64,000 bases of DNA from Saitoella complicata NRRL Y-17804 (GCF_001661265.1 NW_017567017.1:1-64000), one strand, 5' to 3'; shown: positions 1 through 11,942, counted from the first letter of the stretch. Numbers and translations are program-made. The notes: a model not told the origin generated them from the letters alone.

Positions 1-655
1 ATAGCTGGTCAACGATCGTCGGAAACATGATCTCCTCGGCTTCATTGAGTTCGAACCCGATACCCATAATCCCAACCCCAACCGGACTTTCTTCCGCAAG
101 CCCAAACGTCATATTACTGATTCGCACCTCCGGTGATCCCAAGCCAACCGTCTCGCTTCCTTGACTCCCGAGAACGTAACCAGTCAAATACGTAACATTG
201 AGGATGAACGACTCATCCGTAGCGGTGTAATTCACAAAGGTGGACGAGTTCGTCGGATCGTAAACACCGAGTTGATTGCAGAGAGCAGCATCGGCGCTGT
301 CGTCGAAGGCTGAACAGCTCGCGTTGGTGTTGACCCAGAGATCGGACGAACCGGTGTCGATGATAAGTGTGATATTTTGAGGAGGTGTACCGATTGTGAC
401 TAGGCAAAGTGTCAACATCTGAATTTAGCTATCAGTGCGCTCAGCCTGTTTACCGTTGATGAGGTACTCATAGACACCGGGACTAACCCTAACCCTAACC
501 CTAACCGTTTTGTCATCTGACTTGATAAGTTGGTCAGGTATCCCTTTGACGTTTTTCTCAGTTCCTTCGACGAAGTCGACAATGGACATCGCCCCGCCCC
601 AGAATGAAGATACATTGGAGCAGCTCTTGCCCGAACAACTTGACGTACTGGCCAT
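1..655 (-). CDS. Aspartic protease (pepsin family A1), 3' part cut by window edge
   Basis: Secreted or cell-surface type aspartic endopeptidase of the pepsin/yapsin family, truncated by the window start. Two exons read well: 454-655 and 1-399, separated by a 54-bp intron (400-453, GTAAAC...CTAG). Splicing joins YEYLIN to VTIGTPPQ, the usual start of the catalytic domain, followed by the first catalytic motif DTGSSDLWV, a probable flap-region disulphide segment (NASC...LCNQLGVYDP) and YPT-like IMFPTIVDQL near the edge. Several N-glycosylation sequons (NIT, NAS, NSS, NYT, NVT, NMT) suggest passage through the secretory pathway. The second Asp motif lies outside the window. Oddities: the first exon (from an ATG at 655) shows no recognisable signal peptide, so a further upstream exon is possible, and four TTAGGG units (483-506) encode VRVRVRVS just before the catalytic domain. 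The family assignment is firm; the 5' end is not. Confidence 0.8.
483..506. repeat. Telomere-type (CCCTAA)4 tract inside a gene
   Basis: Four perfect CTAACC units on the plus strand, equal to (TTAGGG)4 on the minus strand, the usual telomere repeat of filamentous ascomycetes. It lies inside the first readable exon of the aspartic protease and keeps the frame, because 24 bp is a multiple of three. Confidence 0.9.
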
Positions 656-761
656 TAGGGAGTTTGAGAGCCAATCATGATGGATAGAAATACATATTAT
701 GATATACTCTTGTAGAACCTAACTTATATCTGCCTCACATACTCGTACAAATCACTTCAAT

Positions 762-3700
762 TCACACCAAAGGCAGCGCGCGATACCCCCTCCTGGTCTG
801 CTGCCGCCTCCTCGCAAACTCCAACCCATCTGCAAACTCCTCCTCGTGTGTCTCGTGATCCACCGTCCCAGTAATCCCATTATTTCTTCCAAATGTGATA
901 AGCTTGATGCAACTCCCAAACCCAACAACCAAAGAACGCCGTCCGATCTTGCAGACCGGTCCCAAATGATTAAACAATAATGCTTCACCGTCGTCACCGT
1001 AATGAGAGATCGCAGTCACGATGACGTCTCCGTTGGCCATCATGGCCCATGCTTCCCACTTTTCTTCCTCAATCATCTTCTTCGAAGGGGAGGACTTTTG
1101 GCCCCGCCTTCTCAGTGCACCAGAAACCCCGGCCGTCTCCACAGGCTGCACACGCACCGACTTCAATCCGATGACGAAATTCCCATCGAGGAGTTGCCAC
1201 TGTCCCGGATCTTTCATCTTATGCGAGCTCTCCTCGGCACTATACAATGCCAGACAGTTCGCCTCAGGATCATGATGCGGACGCAGACAAATGGGTCCAT
1301 CCTTGCACCGCAAGGTCCTCATCACGAACGCGCCAGTCTGAACTTCCGTGTATGCAATCGTCAACGTTGGCATGGCCTTGAAGCCACAGCTACAGGTCGT
1401 TGCCGGTGCAGTAGTCGCACGAAGATCCTTCACTTCGCCTGTTTCGATCGTATGCAGCAGGTCACCAGACGCGGTCGAGTAGATGTCCACCGCGGCAGAT
1501 CTGCCAACGATGACCAAGTCCATCGCATCCACCGGGATCAACTTCGTGATCGTAGGCGCACCTCCATGCTCCGCCTGAGCCGGAATCTTATGTGTAAGTG
1601 TCCATCCACCGTCCGTCCTCTTGACCGCTTCCACGGTATCATCGTTCAACGAAGTAAAGACCTTGAGGGCCGGCTTCCTGCTGTACGTGCAAGTCACTGC
1701 ACTTTTATCCTCAGCAGCGGACCCGAGCGGATGTCTCACGATACCTCCAGCCGACGTATACTCCACCACCGTCCCCGGTTGATAAACGCTCGCAAACGTG
1801 CTTTCTCCAACGTTGCCACCTGCAGCCGCTTTCGCTGCCCGAACGAAGAACGAAGTCATCGGCACGCCTTTCTCAGTCGGCAACACCAAAGGCAACGTGT
1901 TGTTCAGAACATTCCACCATAGAATGCACCCCTTCGCGACAGCAACCACGCTCCTTCCCTCGTCATCGACGCTCACGCTTCGCAGCGGCCAGACGCTCTG
2001 CACCAACCCTTTCGGCATGGGTAAGCTCTTACTCGTCTTGCCCCACAAATCCCACAACAAGATCCTCCGATCAAGGCCAACACTAACGAGGTGTTGCCCA
2101 TTCGTCGAAGCCTGAAGCATGACAACATCCAACTTATGCGCCGCCGCATCCATATTCGCAACCTCCAAAGTCTCTCTCTTCTTACCCTGCCCTTCATCCA
2201 ACTCAACATCCAACTCATACTGCACATCCTCAAACGCCCCCGGCGCAACGCACCTCAAAACAATAATAATTCCACCCCCCAAAATCATGCTCACCGTCAT
2301 AAAACTCCGAAAATGATTCCGTACACAAGCCCACAGATAAACCGCCGCAGAATCCAAATTCGAAAGCGGAGTCGTATCGATCTTTCGATCCTTGTCCACG
2401 ACGAAATAGGTTGGATAATGCACCTCCACCAAGAAATTCTTTATATTCGGCGCGATTTGCGTCAAGAGCTCACTGACGGTGGGCATCATCTGCATCGAGA
2501 TCCATTGCGCGAAAGATCTGATCTGATTCGCCGGCGCCGCGTCCAGGTTGGCTTGTTCTTGCGGACTGAGAGGTACCGCGGGCCGCCTCCACCATATTCT
2601 CCAGAACTTGGGCGTGAAGTAATCCAAGAACCCTTGTACGGGTGCCATGTTGTAATGGAGATTCAAGGCGACGACGAAGGACAGGAGAATGATACTCCCA
2701 GCCAATCCCTTTCCGAACACCCTAAACACCCACACCACACCCGCCCAAAGCCTTCCCCGCATACTCAGTTCCCCATCCATGCTCCCACGCCTATCAATAG
2801 GCAATCTCACCCTCTGATCCCCCTCTTGCGTAATCTCATAATCCTTCATCTCCAACCTCCGAATATCCACACTCAAAATCGCCACGAAATACGTCATGTG
2901 CAAAATAAAATCCACAACGATCGCAACAGCAGCATACATGCAAAACTCCCTGACGGCCGTGACGCTCGCCATCGCCAACAACACCAAAATCGCCAAATCG
3001 GCACTGACCGCCATCAACGAACTCGCTCCGACATTCCCCATTGCCGTCGCGACCCTCCGACTCGCCGGCAACGAACTCGGCGTCCGAATAACCGCATTCG
3101 TCAACCGAAACATATTCTCCACACCAATAACGATAACGACGAATGGATACACCTCACGCGGCAACAACTCCAACTCCTTCCCAAACAAACTCAACAACGT
3201 ACTCGCCGCCAACAACGAACTAACAACCTGCACAACCGCACTCACCGCCAACCCAACCCGACTCTGCACAGCCCGTAGCCGACGAAGACTCGTGACCATA
3301 TACCCAAACGTAACCGCATACGCCGCTGACAACACGGCAACATTAACTGTGGTGAGTGGGGTGAGGCGATACTCCAACAACATGGGTTTGAGCGCACTCT
3401 CCGGCGTACGCGGATAATGCAAATCCCAGGGATCACCCCCCGCATCCCCCCTCTCCCTCATCTCCTTGACCGAATCATACCAAATCTCTCCACACACAGC
3501 CTCCCTTTTAAAAAAATACCCAACGACGGCCGCGTCCGCTGCGATGAGTTGATGATCCGGGTCGTAATATTTGCCCGCAAACACCGTGCCCCAACGCAGT
3601 GTCACACCCCACGGACTAACACGATGCGTACCTTCCCGAATCGTCGCCATATAATCCGGATCAGCACGAAATTGCTCACCACCCTCCCAATACAAAAACG

Positions 3701-4230
3701 GGGAATGCATGAAACAAGTCCCATACTCGCTCGCAAAACACGTCTCGCACAAATCCTCCACCCCCCTCTCCCCCGCCTTCCTCACCATGGTCTCCATCAT
3801 CGCTTCCTCGATCTTCAACGCTTTGTCGAGGACTTCTCGGTCGAGGACACCCATGAAGCGACCTTGGATCCACATTTGTCGCAGGACGACTTCGAAGGTT
3901 CCCGGGTCCGTCGCGGGGGGGAGTGTATCCAGCGGCGAAGAATTCCAGATTTTGAATTGTTCGTGTGGTCTCAAAAAGAAGCTTTGTAATGTCGGATATG
4001 AAAGTAGGAGTAGCGTAAACACCGATAACATGATCGTGAGTGTAGGGTGATGCGTGACGTAAAGTGCGAATCGGTAGAAGGAACGACTGTTGTGAGGTTA
4101 GCATAAACTGATCCGCGAAAGAAGGAGGAAGGAAGCAACGGTACTTGAGTGAATCCTCCTTGAGGGAACGGGTATGCCCGTTACGCGTCCTCCACCACGT
4201 CCACGGCCAAAAGACCAAGCTCATGATCAT
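762..4230 (-). CDS. SREBP cleavage-activating protein (SCAP)
   Basis: Polytopic ER sterol sensor that escorts the membrane-bound transcription factor SREBP to the Golgi when sterol is low. Exons 4145-4230 and 762-4086 flank a 58-bp intron (GTACCG, branch GCTAAC, ACAG) and give 1136 residues. The first exon supplies an N-terminal stretch leading into RSFYRFALYVTHHP and the first membrane segment, as in other SCAPs. A sterol-sensing domain spans roughly residues 275-450, with several hydrophobic helices, the motif YPFVVIVIGVEN and the closing ILSVDIRRLEM. Further membrane segments follow at about 480-510 and 600-640. The C-terminal third (about 690-1100) is a WD40-like propeller, for example RILLWDLWG, which in the family binds SREBP. 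Length is close to vertebrate SCAP. HMG-CoA reductase, NPC1 and Patched also have this sensing domain, but the WD repeats exclude them. No SREBP gene lies in the window. Confidence 0.92.
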
Positions 4231-6152
4231 CTTGCAGAACTGTGTGGTACGCCAACACAGACGTCACTGTCAACGAAAGCCGATCTCTTATAACAATCCG
4301 TGGTAATCGCTGTTGCAATCGCTATCGCAACTGCTCCTGCAACAACCTGCGTTTCTTCAATTGTCGTCGATCACCGAAACCCTGCAGAATCCTCGGCTAA
4401 CTACTGATCCCCCCTGTGGATCGACTCGGATGCAGCAGCTGGCTAATCGCACACTGCGGACTCTAACTCAAATTCGTCTCTTTGCCTGGCAAGTGTCAAC
4501 CCAATAGCAACCGTACTTGTGTCGTGCGTCTCGCAGGAACTGCCGGGGTGAGTGCTTGAACCGAGGCTAGTGCGCGTCGACCAATGAGCGGTGGCGAGGA
4601 TAGCAGACGGTAACAAACGCAAGAGGAGTGGACGGTGACTGACCAGATCGACCTCCAGCTGCGAGTGAGGAGGGAGGGTGATCTGGTTGCGGTATGGGCA
4701 CGTCGTCGGTTTAATTTGCGGCTGCCTGCACGAGACACGGGTACGCGCGCTGGCGAACAGCCGGGTTGAGACGACGATGAACGTCCTCCGCAATGGGCAT
4801 TTAATGATGGGTCGTATGTAGCCTGTATGTGACGGCACGACTGTCTGTTCTACTGATGGAGGCGTTGAGCTGAGGAGTTGTTCCGCCTCATGACAGCAGA
4901 AGCTCAGCTACGATGTGGACTGTATCCATCTGGTCGCACCCCTAGGCTCTCCCGGATAATCTTCCATTGCGACCCCACTACCACCACAACGCAGTCCCTA
5001 CGTAGGGCCCCCTCGCCGATCTATCGATACAACGTCCCTTCGTAACCCGCCTCCCCCAATCACAATCGTATCCAGAACATACGCACCGCACACCTCATCC
5101 TCCCCCCCCACGAACCACAATCATGCAATCTACCCTCCAAAACCACTGCGTATTCCCTCGTTTGTTATCGACGTCCTCAATTGCACGGTGGCTACCCACC
5201 TGCTCATCGCCTACGTCCCTCGTGTATGCGCACGGGTTTCCTGCGCGTGCGGTTGGCAGAAAAGTCCGGTAGTCCGGTGGGCGTGGGGGCTCGAGCTCGG
5301 GTGGGTGCGTGCGTGCGTCCCAAAATCTGAAACTCGACGGTATGCGCTGGGGAGTAATTTCATGAAGTTACAGCGCGTGAATGGTTCGAATTGGGTTTGT
5401 GAGTTGGACTTTTTTATGATGTGAAGCACCCTCGGGCGTGTGTACAACCTCCAGCGGCAAATCATGTTCATATGTGTCGAACGAAAGGCCAAGGATATCG
5501 ATGCATATAATCATGCTGTCTCCAAGATCTAACATTAACATTAAGCATGCCCATCTTCCGGTCATATACGCTTGTCGATCACACCAGAACTCCACTCAAC
5601 CCGAACTCTCGCTTAATCACACCACTCCGCATGGCGAGCTCTCATACGAAAACATCGACACTTCCCAAACTCGACTCGATGACCCTCCAGACAATGCTAT
5701 GGACCTATACGAGTGCCACGAAGGCAAATCTGATTCGAGTATGATGCTGCCGTAGTTTACCGGTAAGGGAGTTGAAGGGTGATGGCACGCAGCGCAATGA
5801 ATAATGTCGAGGAAGACCATGGCCACCGATGGATGCAGTTATACAGGAACGAGGGGGTGAAGTGATACAAAAAGAATCGTCAACTGCTCGTAACAAGCTA
5901 TATTTCAATTCCTAAACCGCTCTTCTCTATACCAAGAGAGCGAGAAGAGAGCAAACGTTCCTCGCCCCAATTTTAAATCTTAGAAACAAAAGACTCCGGT
6001 GCCTGTTGAGAGGTAAACCCGAATGGAAAACGCCGATGAGAGAAAAACCGTATGTGTTGAACAAACACCCAACCCAGGACAAAAATCAAATCAAAACACA
6101 AACACAAACCCGACCAATCACCTCATCTCACACAAAGAGAGGCGGAGACCGT
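4231..6152. other. Long intergenic region, no gene recognised
   Basis: About 1.9 kb between the SCAP start and the 3' end of the S-adenosylhomocysteinase gene. It should hold the SCAP promoter and 5' UTR. Only short reading frames without recognisable similarity are present. I tested a GGTTCGA motif near 5383 as a tRNA B box and found no matching A box or foldable arms. Confidence 0.6.
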
Positions 6153-7460
6153 TTAGTAACGGTAGTGGTCAGACTTGAAAGGACCCTCAGCAGGGATCCC
6201 CAAGTACTTACTCTGAACATCCGAAAGCTTCGAAAGCTTAACCCCCAACTTCTTCAGATGAAGTCTGGCGACCTCCTCATCCAAGTTCTTCGGGAGCATG
6301 AAAACACCGATCTCGTACTTGCCCGGGTTCATCCACAACTCGATCTGCGCCAAGACCTGGTTGGTGAAGGACATGGACATGACGAAGGAGGGGTGGCCAG
6401 TGGCACAGCCGAGGTTGACCAAACGACCCTCGGCAAGGAGGATGATGTGGCGGCCGGAGGGCATGAGGTAACGGTCGACCTGGGGCTTAATGTTGGAAAC
6501 AGATGAAGCGTTAGCCTTCAACCACGCAACATCAATCTCGATGTCAAAGTGTCCGATGTTACAGACGATTGCGTCATCCTTCATGTTGGCAAAGTGCTCG
6601 CCGGTAATGATGTCACGGCATCCAGTGGTAGTGACGAAAATGTTTCCGAGGGAGCAGGCTTCCTCCATGGAGGTGACTTCGAAACCCTCACAGGCGGCTT
6701 GGAGGGCGTTGATGGGGTCGACCTCGGTGACGAGGACGCGGGCGCCCATACCGCGGAGAGCGGCGGAACATCCCTTACCGACATCACCGTAGCCAGCGAC
6801 AACGGCGACCTTACCGGCGATCATGACATCGGTAGCACGCTTAATACCATCGATGAGGGACTCACGGCATCCGTACAAGTTGTCGAACTTGGACTTGGTA
6901 ACGGAGTCGTTGACGTTGATGGCAGGAACACGGAGGTGACCCTCCTTCATCATCTTGTAAAGGTGGTGGACACCGGTGGTAGTCTCCTCAGAGATACCAC
7001 GGCAGTCGTTGAGCATCTCGGGGTACTTCTCGTGAACGAGGGCAGTGAGGTCACCTCCGTCGTCGAGGATCATGTTCAAGGACTGACCATCCTTGAAGGA
7101 CTTGAGCTGCTGCTCGATACACCAGATGTACTCCTCCTCAGTCTCACCCTTCCAGGCAAAGACGGGGATACCGGCAGCGGCGATAGCAGCAGCGGCGTGG
7201 TCCTGGGTGGAGAAGATGTTGCAGGAAGACCAGGTAACCTCGGCACCGAGGGCGGTGAGGGTCTCGATGAGGACACCGGTCTGGATGGTCATGTGGAGAC
7301 ATCCGGCGATACGGGCACCAGACAAGGGCTTGGAAGCACCGTACTGCTCACGGAGAGCCATGAGACCGGGCATCTCCTGCTCGGCAATGTCGAGCTCCTT
7401 GCGACCGAAGGCAGCGAGGCCAATGTCGGCGACCTTGTAGTTCTCAGCGGGAGCAGCCAT
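6153..7460 (-). CDS. SAH1: S-adenosylhomocysteinase
   Basis: Cytosolic enzyme that hydrolyses S-adenosylhomocysteine to adenosine and homocysteine, removing the product inhibitor of methyltransferases. The single exon encodes 435 residues, close to the 432-449 of eukaryotic homologues. Family signatures are clear: [16 protein letters not shown] at the N-terminus, the substrate-binding segment around [15 protein letters not shown], the NAD+-binding loop [20 protein letters not shown], and the C-terminal FKSDHYRY, whose Lys and Tyr contact NAD+ of the neighbouring subunit. I chose the ATG at 7460 (MAAPAENYK); an in-frame codon 45 bp upstream adds only a non-conserved leader. A TATA-like element lies about 65 bp upstream. 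Strong C-ending codon bias suggests high expression. Confidence 0.97.
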   Translation of the reverse strand: MAAPAENYKVADIGLAAFGRKELDIAEQEMPGLMALREQYGASKPLSGARIAGCLHMTIQTGVLIETLTALGAEVTWSSCNIFSTQDHAAAAIAAAGIPVFAWKGETEEEYIWCIEQQLKSFKDGQSLNMILDDGGDLTALVHEKYPEMLNDCRGISEETTTGVHHLYKMMKEGHLRVPAINVNDSVTKSKFDNLYGCRESLIDGIKRATDVMIAGKVAVVAGYGDVGKGCSAALRGMGARVLVTEVDPINALQAACEGFEVTSMEEACSLGNIFVTTTGCRDIITGEHFANMKDDAIVCNIGHFDIEIDVAWLKANASSVSNIKPQVDRYLMPSGRHIILLAEGRLVNLGCATGHPSFVMSMSFTNQVLAQIELWMNPGKYEIGVFMLPKNLDEEVARLHLKKLGVKLSKLSDVQSKYLGIPAEGPFKSDHYRY

Positions 7461-7522
7461 TATTGTCTTGTAGTATGGGTATGGAGGTTGGGCAGGAATG
7501 TGCAATTGGCTCGAGGCGGCGG

Positions 7523-7533
7523 ACTTTATAAGG
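7523..7533 (-). promoter_or_regulatory. TATA box of the SAH1 gene
   Basis: The minus strand reads CCTTATAAAGT, a good TATA element, 63-73 bp before the SAH1 start codon at 7460. A TATA promoter fits a highly expressed metabolic gene. Confidence 0.55.
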
Positions 7534-7905
7534 AGGTTAAATTTCGCAGTGAGCGGTTTCAGGGGTACAAAGCTGACAGCGCATCGATCGAGTGAAGCTC
7601 ACGGCCGTGCGGGTAAAAAGGACTCGTGAATTGCAATAAAAGAAAAGATAAATAAAAACTTTTGATGTGCGACGAGCTCGATAGTAAACTCGACTTCGCT
7701 GTGCGTTGTGTGATGTGATCATGATCATAATCATGACTCCCATCGTTAAAAAAGACCCTTTGTGCAAGAAGTAAAACAATGAAACAAGAAAGCAAACCAT
7801 TTGTATGTCGATCGATGCAAAACGGAACAAAACCAGTAATCATGCAATTGCGCTCTTCACGCCTCCCAAACCACCAACAATTACCCTTCAGATGCAGGCA
7901 ACAAA

Positions 7906-9638
7906 TCAAGCCTGAACCTCAGCAACAACCTCCGTCTTCTCCTCCTCATGTACACCGTTCACCTTAACATCCTCCTCCTCGACCTTCTTCTCCTCAGCAC
8001 CCGCAGCCGCACCCGCAGCAACAGGCGCAGGCCTCTCGAAAACCAACCTTTCCGCCTCAGGCACAACCCACATCTCCCACCCCTCCCTCTTCCTAGCCTT
8101 CTCACCATCCTGACTAACCTCAACAATCTGACTTCCCCTACACGCCTCCCGGACAACCTTCTCATCGAGCGTCAACTGCTTCACGCGGTTAAAGTTAGCC
8201 AAGAAGGCAACAGCGACCCAACCCTCGCCGTCCATATGTCTTCGGAGGAAGAGGTCCTTGCAGAGGTTGTCGAGGGAGAAGTAGTAGTCACTACAGACAA
8301 TCGTTAGCCATTGTGCATCCAACAGACGGAATATTTAACTCACATTTGTCCGAGGATGTACGGCCTCATATCCCACTGCTGCATCTGCTGCATCTGCGCC
8401 TGCATATCCCATCCACCCCTGTACTGTCCACCCATCCTTCCACCACGTCTCTGGCCGTGATGCTGATGTTGGGGTGCACCGGTGTACATAGGTCCACCGC
8501 TGACACGGTTGTTGTTGTTGAACTGCCTCGGCGGGCGGGGACCACGCTGCTGTTGCTGCTGCTGCTGAGCGGGTTGCTGCTGTTGTGCGTTCACACCATT
8601 CGCGACGACCTCCTCCTCCTTCTTGTTCTCAGCCGGAGCAGCAGCCGCATCAGAAGCCTCCTCCTTCTTCTCGACGGCGGCAGTCTCAGCGGACTTGTCC
8701 TGAGCCTGCTGAGCCTGGGGCTTCTTAGCACTCTGGCTTCCCCGCCTCTGTCCCTGAACTCTCTTTCCCTGCTGCTGTTCACCGCCCTCCCTGTTCTGTC
8801 CTTGCCTCCTCTGACCCCTCTGTTGCTGTTGTCCCTGAGCTCCTTCCCGCATCCTCTGTCCCTTACCCGGCAATGGAGTAGCATGCACGATCGTAGGCGT
8901 AAGACTGACCCACTTCTCCTTCTTGTCCGCCTTGGCGGTGGGCTTCTTCGTCTTCTTTGGCGCTTTTTGGTCGGCGGATTTGGCGATGTCGATGGTGGGG
9001 AAGGAAGACTGGTCGTCGAATGCGAGATCGGCAGCAGCGGCGAGGGCGGCTCCGGGGACAGATGTAGGGGCTGGCAAAGATTCGTCGTAGACGACTAGAG
9101 GGGACTTCTTGGGCTTAGGTTCCGCAGGAGCAGCGGTTTCGGTCTTCTCCTCCTTCTTTTCGTCTTTCTTGTCATCCTTCTTTTCAGACTTGGCTAGAGG
9201 CGAAAAATTAGCATTGAGCCCCGATTGACCGAGTAATTGCGCCATACCATCATCCTTCTTGGACTTGCTACCCTTCTTCCCTCTCTTCTCCTTCTTTTCA
9301 TTGTCCTTCTTCTCCTCCTTCTTCTCGACCTTCTCCTCAACGGGTTCCTCGACGGTAAGAGCAGGCGCCGGTGCACGCTTAGCCAGCTCCTCCGCTCTCA
9401 CTTTCCAGATGTTGACCTTTGGTGCCGGAGCAGGAACGAAAGGCTTCTCCTCCTTCTCAGCAGCAGCGTCGGCCTCGACATTCTCGGTGTTGACGGTAGC
9501 AGCGTCGTCAGAAGACTCAGTAGAAGCAGCGACGGTAGAAGACTCGACAGAAGCGGTCGAAGACGCAGTCTGGATAATAGGGACCTCAACGGCCGGGGCA
9601 GCGGCAGTAGAGTCTTGGGCAGTCGTTTCTGAGTTCAT
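7906..9638 (-). CDS. La-motif RNA-binding protein (SRO9/SLF1-like, LARP family)
   Basis: Cytoplasmic RNA-binding protein of the La-related family; yeast Sro9 and Slf1 bind mRNA and polysomes. Exons 8344-9638 and 7906-8290 give 559 residues. The 53-bp intron (GTGAGT, branch GCTAAC, GTAG) falls inside the La motif and joins YILGQI to DYYFSLDNLC, restoring the hallmark start of the domain. The domain continues with KDLFLRRHMDGEGWV and FNRVKQL, roughly residues 430-510. The long N-terminal part is low complexity: Ala/Glu/Lys-rich stretches, then Gln/Arg/Gly-rich segments (QGQQQQRGQRRQGQ, RRGGRMGGQYRGG) typical of mRNP proteins. No RRM follows the La motif, as in Sro9 and unlike genuine La (Lhp1). 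The region upstream to about 10.0 kb is probably 5' UTR and promoter. Confidence 0.9.
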
Positions 9639-10533
9639 GATCTTTCAACGAACAACGACGAAAGCTGAAAGGATCTTGTGAGGGTAATGTGATGGGTAAA
9701 GTCGAAAAACGATACGGTACGTTCTGGTCTAAAACTGATTCGAGAAAATCGCCGTAACGTGTAGGTAAATCTGCGGGTTGTGTAAGAAAAAAGCTGTGCG
9801 CTGGAGGAAAGAAGTAGAGAAAGTTCGCCGGTCCCGGATCGACAAGAAACAAACAGACGAAGCTCGAGACGAACGGTACCGACGAGGGGTTAGGAAAGAG
9901 GTAGACGAACCGAACTCGAAGAGAACTGGAAAGGTCGATCGAATCGATACCTTGATATGAGGGGTGATTTGGGGGTGGTGGTCACGTTCAGGGTTACTTG
10001 CGTTTTCGTACACCTTAGAGCCAAACTTTTTCGCGGCGTCTATTCAGGGCACAAACTGCGGATCCCTAATTACCGGAGAACGGAGGTGATCGGAAATCCC
10101 TTTGGAATCAACGGGTAATTGTTACAGGATGAATGCTAGATAGGAATGGCAGAAACGGAATACTTAGACGTAAAGATGTATCTGGCCGTCGATTGCGAGA
10201 GTCCATCGGCCGCGGAACGGTGTTCCGATATTACATCCGATCTTGCATTGAACGGCGATAGGATAGCAATTCATGCATCGTCCTGGCCTGTTATCGCCAA
10301 TTAACTGACATCTTGATTTCCGCCGAGATACGTTCTCAATCGCCTGCTTTAATGGCCATACCGGGCATGAGTGGGCCGTGATTTGTCATTCTCATGAGAT
10401 CCCTTCATCTCGCCGCCACACCTGATCCGGGCTAAATGCTCACCCTCGTTGACATTTCCATCTCATAAGATATCTTTGGTATCCATCCTCCCTCCGCCTT
10501 CCCTTATTCATGACCTCAGCCAAGCTTCACTCC
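9639..10533. other. Intergenic region upstream of the La-motif gene
   Basis: About 0.9 kb between two minus-strand genes (La-motif 5' end and SFT2 3' end). It should carry the La gene promoter and leader. I saw no conserved reading frame or RNA gene. Confidence 0.5.
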
Positions 10534-11434
10534 TCAAAAGTCAATCCCAACCCTCCTCGCAACAATACTCCCACCCCACCGAATAGCACCCGCTCCAAAC
10601 GGAAAGTAACTAACCAAATACACCACCAAACACACCACCTGCACCGCCGCACTCACGACCGTCAATATCGTACTCTGCAATCCCAGGGCAAAGTAGATGG
10701 TGAGAACCATACTCGTGAAGTACGTCGCCGTGAATGGAATTCGGGAGCCGGAAAAGAGGTGTTTGAAATATGAGATCGGACCTTGGAGAGCTGCGAAGGA
10801 GGAGAGGAAGAGGAGGGAGCCGACGGTCCAGAGCATGACGAATCTGTGTAGGAACATGTCAGCCATTACTGCTCTATGGGATCGTTCCCACCGGCCAGCT
10901 CCGTAACGTGACGTATGCCAGTACGCAGCAGTCAATGCGATGGGAAAGGGTTGGAAAGACGTACTTTCTCGGCTTTAGGACCAACACGGGCATCATCAAG
11001 AACGCGACCAAGAAACATACCGCTGCACCAAGGATACACGCTCCAAAGATCAGCAACCTATGCCACACGATTAGCCTCAATCCTCAAAAACACGCTCCCG
11101 AGCAGAGCCTCGTAAACCCCATCCCTGCTCAGCATGTCAGATTGCGCAAACTCACCTATCCCACCGACTCAACCTAATCCCAAACCAACCCTGATCCTCC
11201 TCTTCTGCCCCAATCGGCAGGTAATCCCTCGCTCCATGTGGTACCATCCCTCGTAATCTACTTCCCCATCCCTCATTCGTCGACGCAGTCGTCGGCGGAG
11301 GTAATTGATCCGATTGTCGGTCCCAACCTAAGGAGGAGAGGCCGGAGCGGAATGCTGATTCCTGGAATGCGGTGAGTATTCGATGCCAGAGGATTGATCC
11401 GGACCGAAATTATACGTACGGTATTCGAAGTCAT
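10534..11434 (-). CDS. SFT2: Vesicle transport protein SFT2
   Basis: Small four-helix membrane protein of the Golgi; yeast Sft2 assists fusion of endosome-derived vesicles with the Golgi. Four exons (11420-11434, 11156-11361, 10965-11057, 10534-10843) joined over introns of 58, 98 and 121 bp give 207 residues. The first exon carries only MTSNT. Exon 2 gives the hydrophilic N-terminus ending in WFGIRLSRWD. Splicing then yields RLLIFGACILGAAVCFLVAF, MMPVLVLKPRKFVMLWTVGS, ALQGPISYFKHLFSGSRIPF and the last two helices, matching the Sft2 pattern. All junctions have GT-AG ends and restore codons (AG+G, AA+A). The family call is firm; the tiny first exon is inferred from a GTACGT donor. Confidence 0.88.
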
Positions 11435-11639
11435 TGGGGCTTGATTCGCGGTCAATTGGTTGGTTCTTTGTTGGACTTGCGCTCGTCGGAGTGGCTGGAC
11501 GTACGTGCGGTGATCATGACGCCGGGACGTATGTACATGTATCTGCCAGGGATTGCGAACATTGGAAAGACCATGAGACCCGAGACGGGCGAACCGTGAA
11601 ATTTCTCTCTTCCCTCGAAAACCCTTCTTCTATTACCAG

Positions 11640-11942
11640 TCATCCGACTCTACCACACACTACTCCTCCTACATGCACAAAACCTCGACAACATCCTCCC
11701 ACTGCCCCTGTCCTTGGGGTGGTGGAGGATAAACAACACTGTTGTTGCTGAGCCTGCTGAGGCTGCTGAGGATATCCCTGCTGAACAATTCCCTGAGCCT
11801 GAGGCTGTGCCTGAACCCCAACGGGGACCCTCCGCCCCGACTGCATGGTCCCACCAGACTCTGTCGTCTCTGCTGCTGCGGCACGCCCTGTGGCCAACTG
11901 TCCTGGTGTTCCCGGTGTAGGTGCACGTGCCTCTTCAGACAT
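11640..11942 (-). CDS. Small Gln/Pro-rich open reading frame, uncertain gene
   Basis: A 100-residue frame from an ATG at 11942. It starts MSEEARAPTPGTPGQ, runs into a Gln-rich stretch (QGYPQQPQQAQQQQ) and ends in a Cys/Gly-rich tail (CCLSSTTPRTGAVGGCC). The Gln-Pro-Tyr composition followed by cysteines recalls small fungal CYSTM-type membrane proteins, but the expected Cys-rich hydrophobic helix is absent in this frame. A different 3' exon is possible. I do not recognise it, and it may be non-coding leader for SFT2, which starts 200 bp downstream. Confidence 0.3.
   Translation of the reverse strand: MSEEARAPTPGTPGQLATGRAAAAETTESGGTMQSGRRVPVGVQAQPQAQGIVQQGYPQQPQQAQQQQCCLSSTTPRTGAVGGCCRGFVHVGGVVCGRVG

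Noticed and set aside
2091-3278. 395-codon plus-strand frame opposite SCAP
   Set aside because: It lies wholly within the SCAP coding region on the other strand, with Arg/His/Pro-rich composition typical of shadow frames.
5383-5394. GGTTCGAATTG, a possible tRNA B box
   Set aside because: The consensus final CC is missing, no A box lies at the right distance upstream, and the cloverleaf arms do not pair.
6549-7595. 348-codon plus-strand frame opposite SAH1
   Set aside because: Its Gly/Asp/Val composition mirrors the strongly biased SAH1 codons; no domain.
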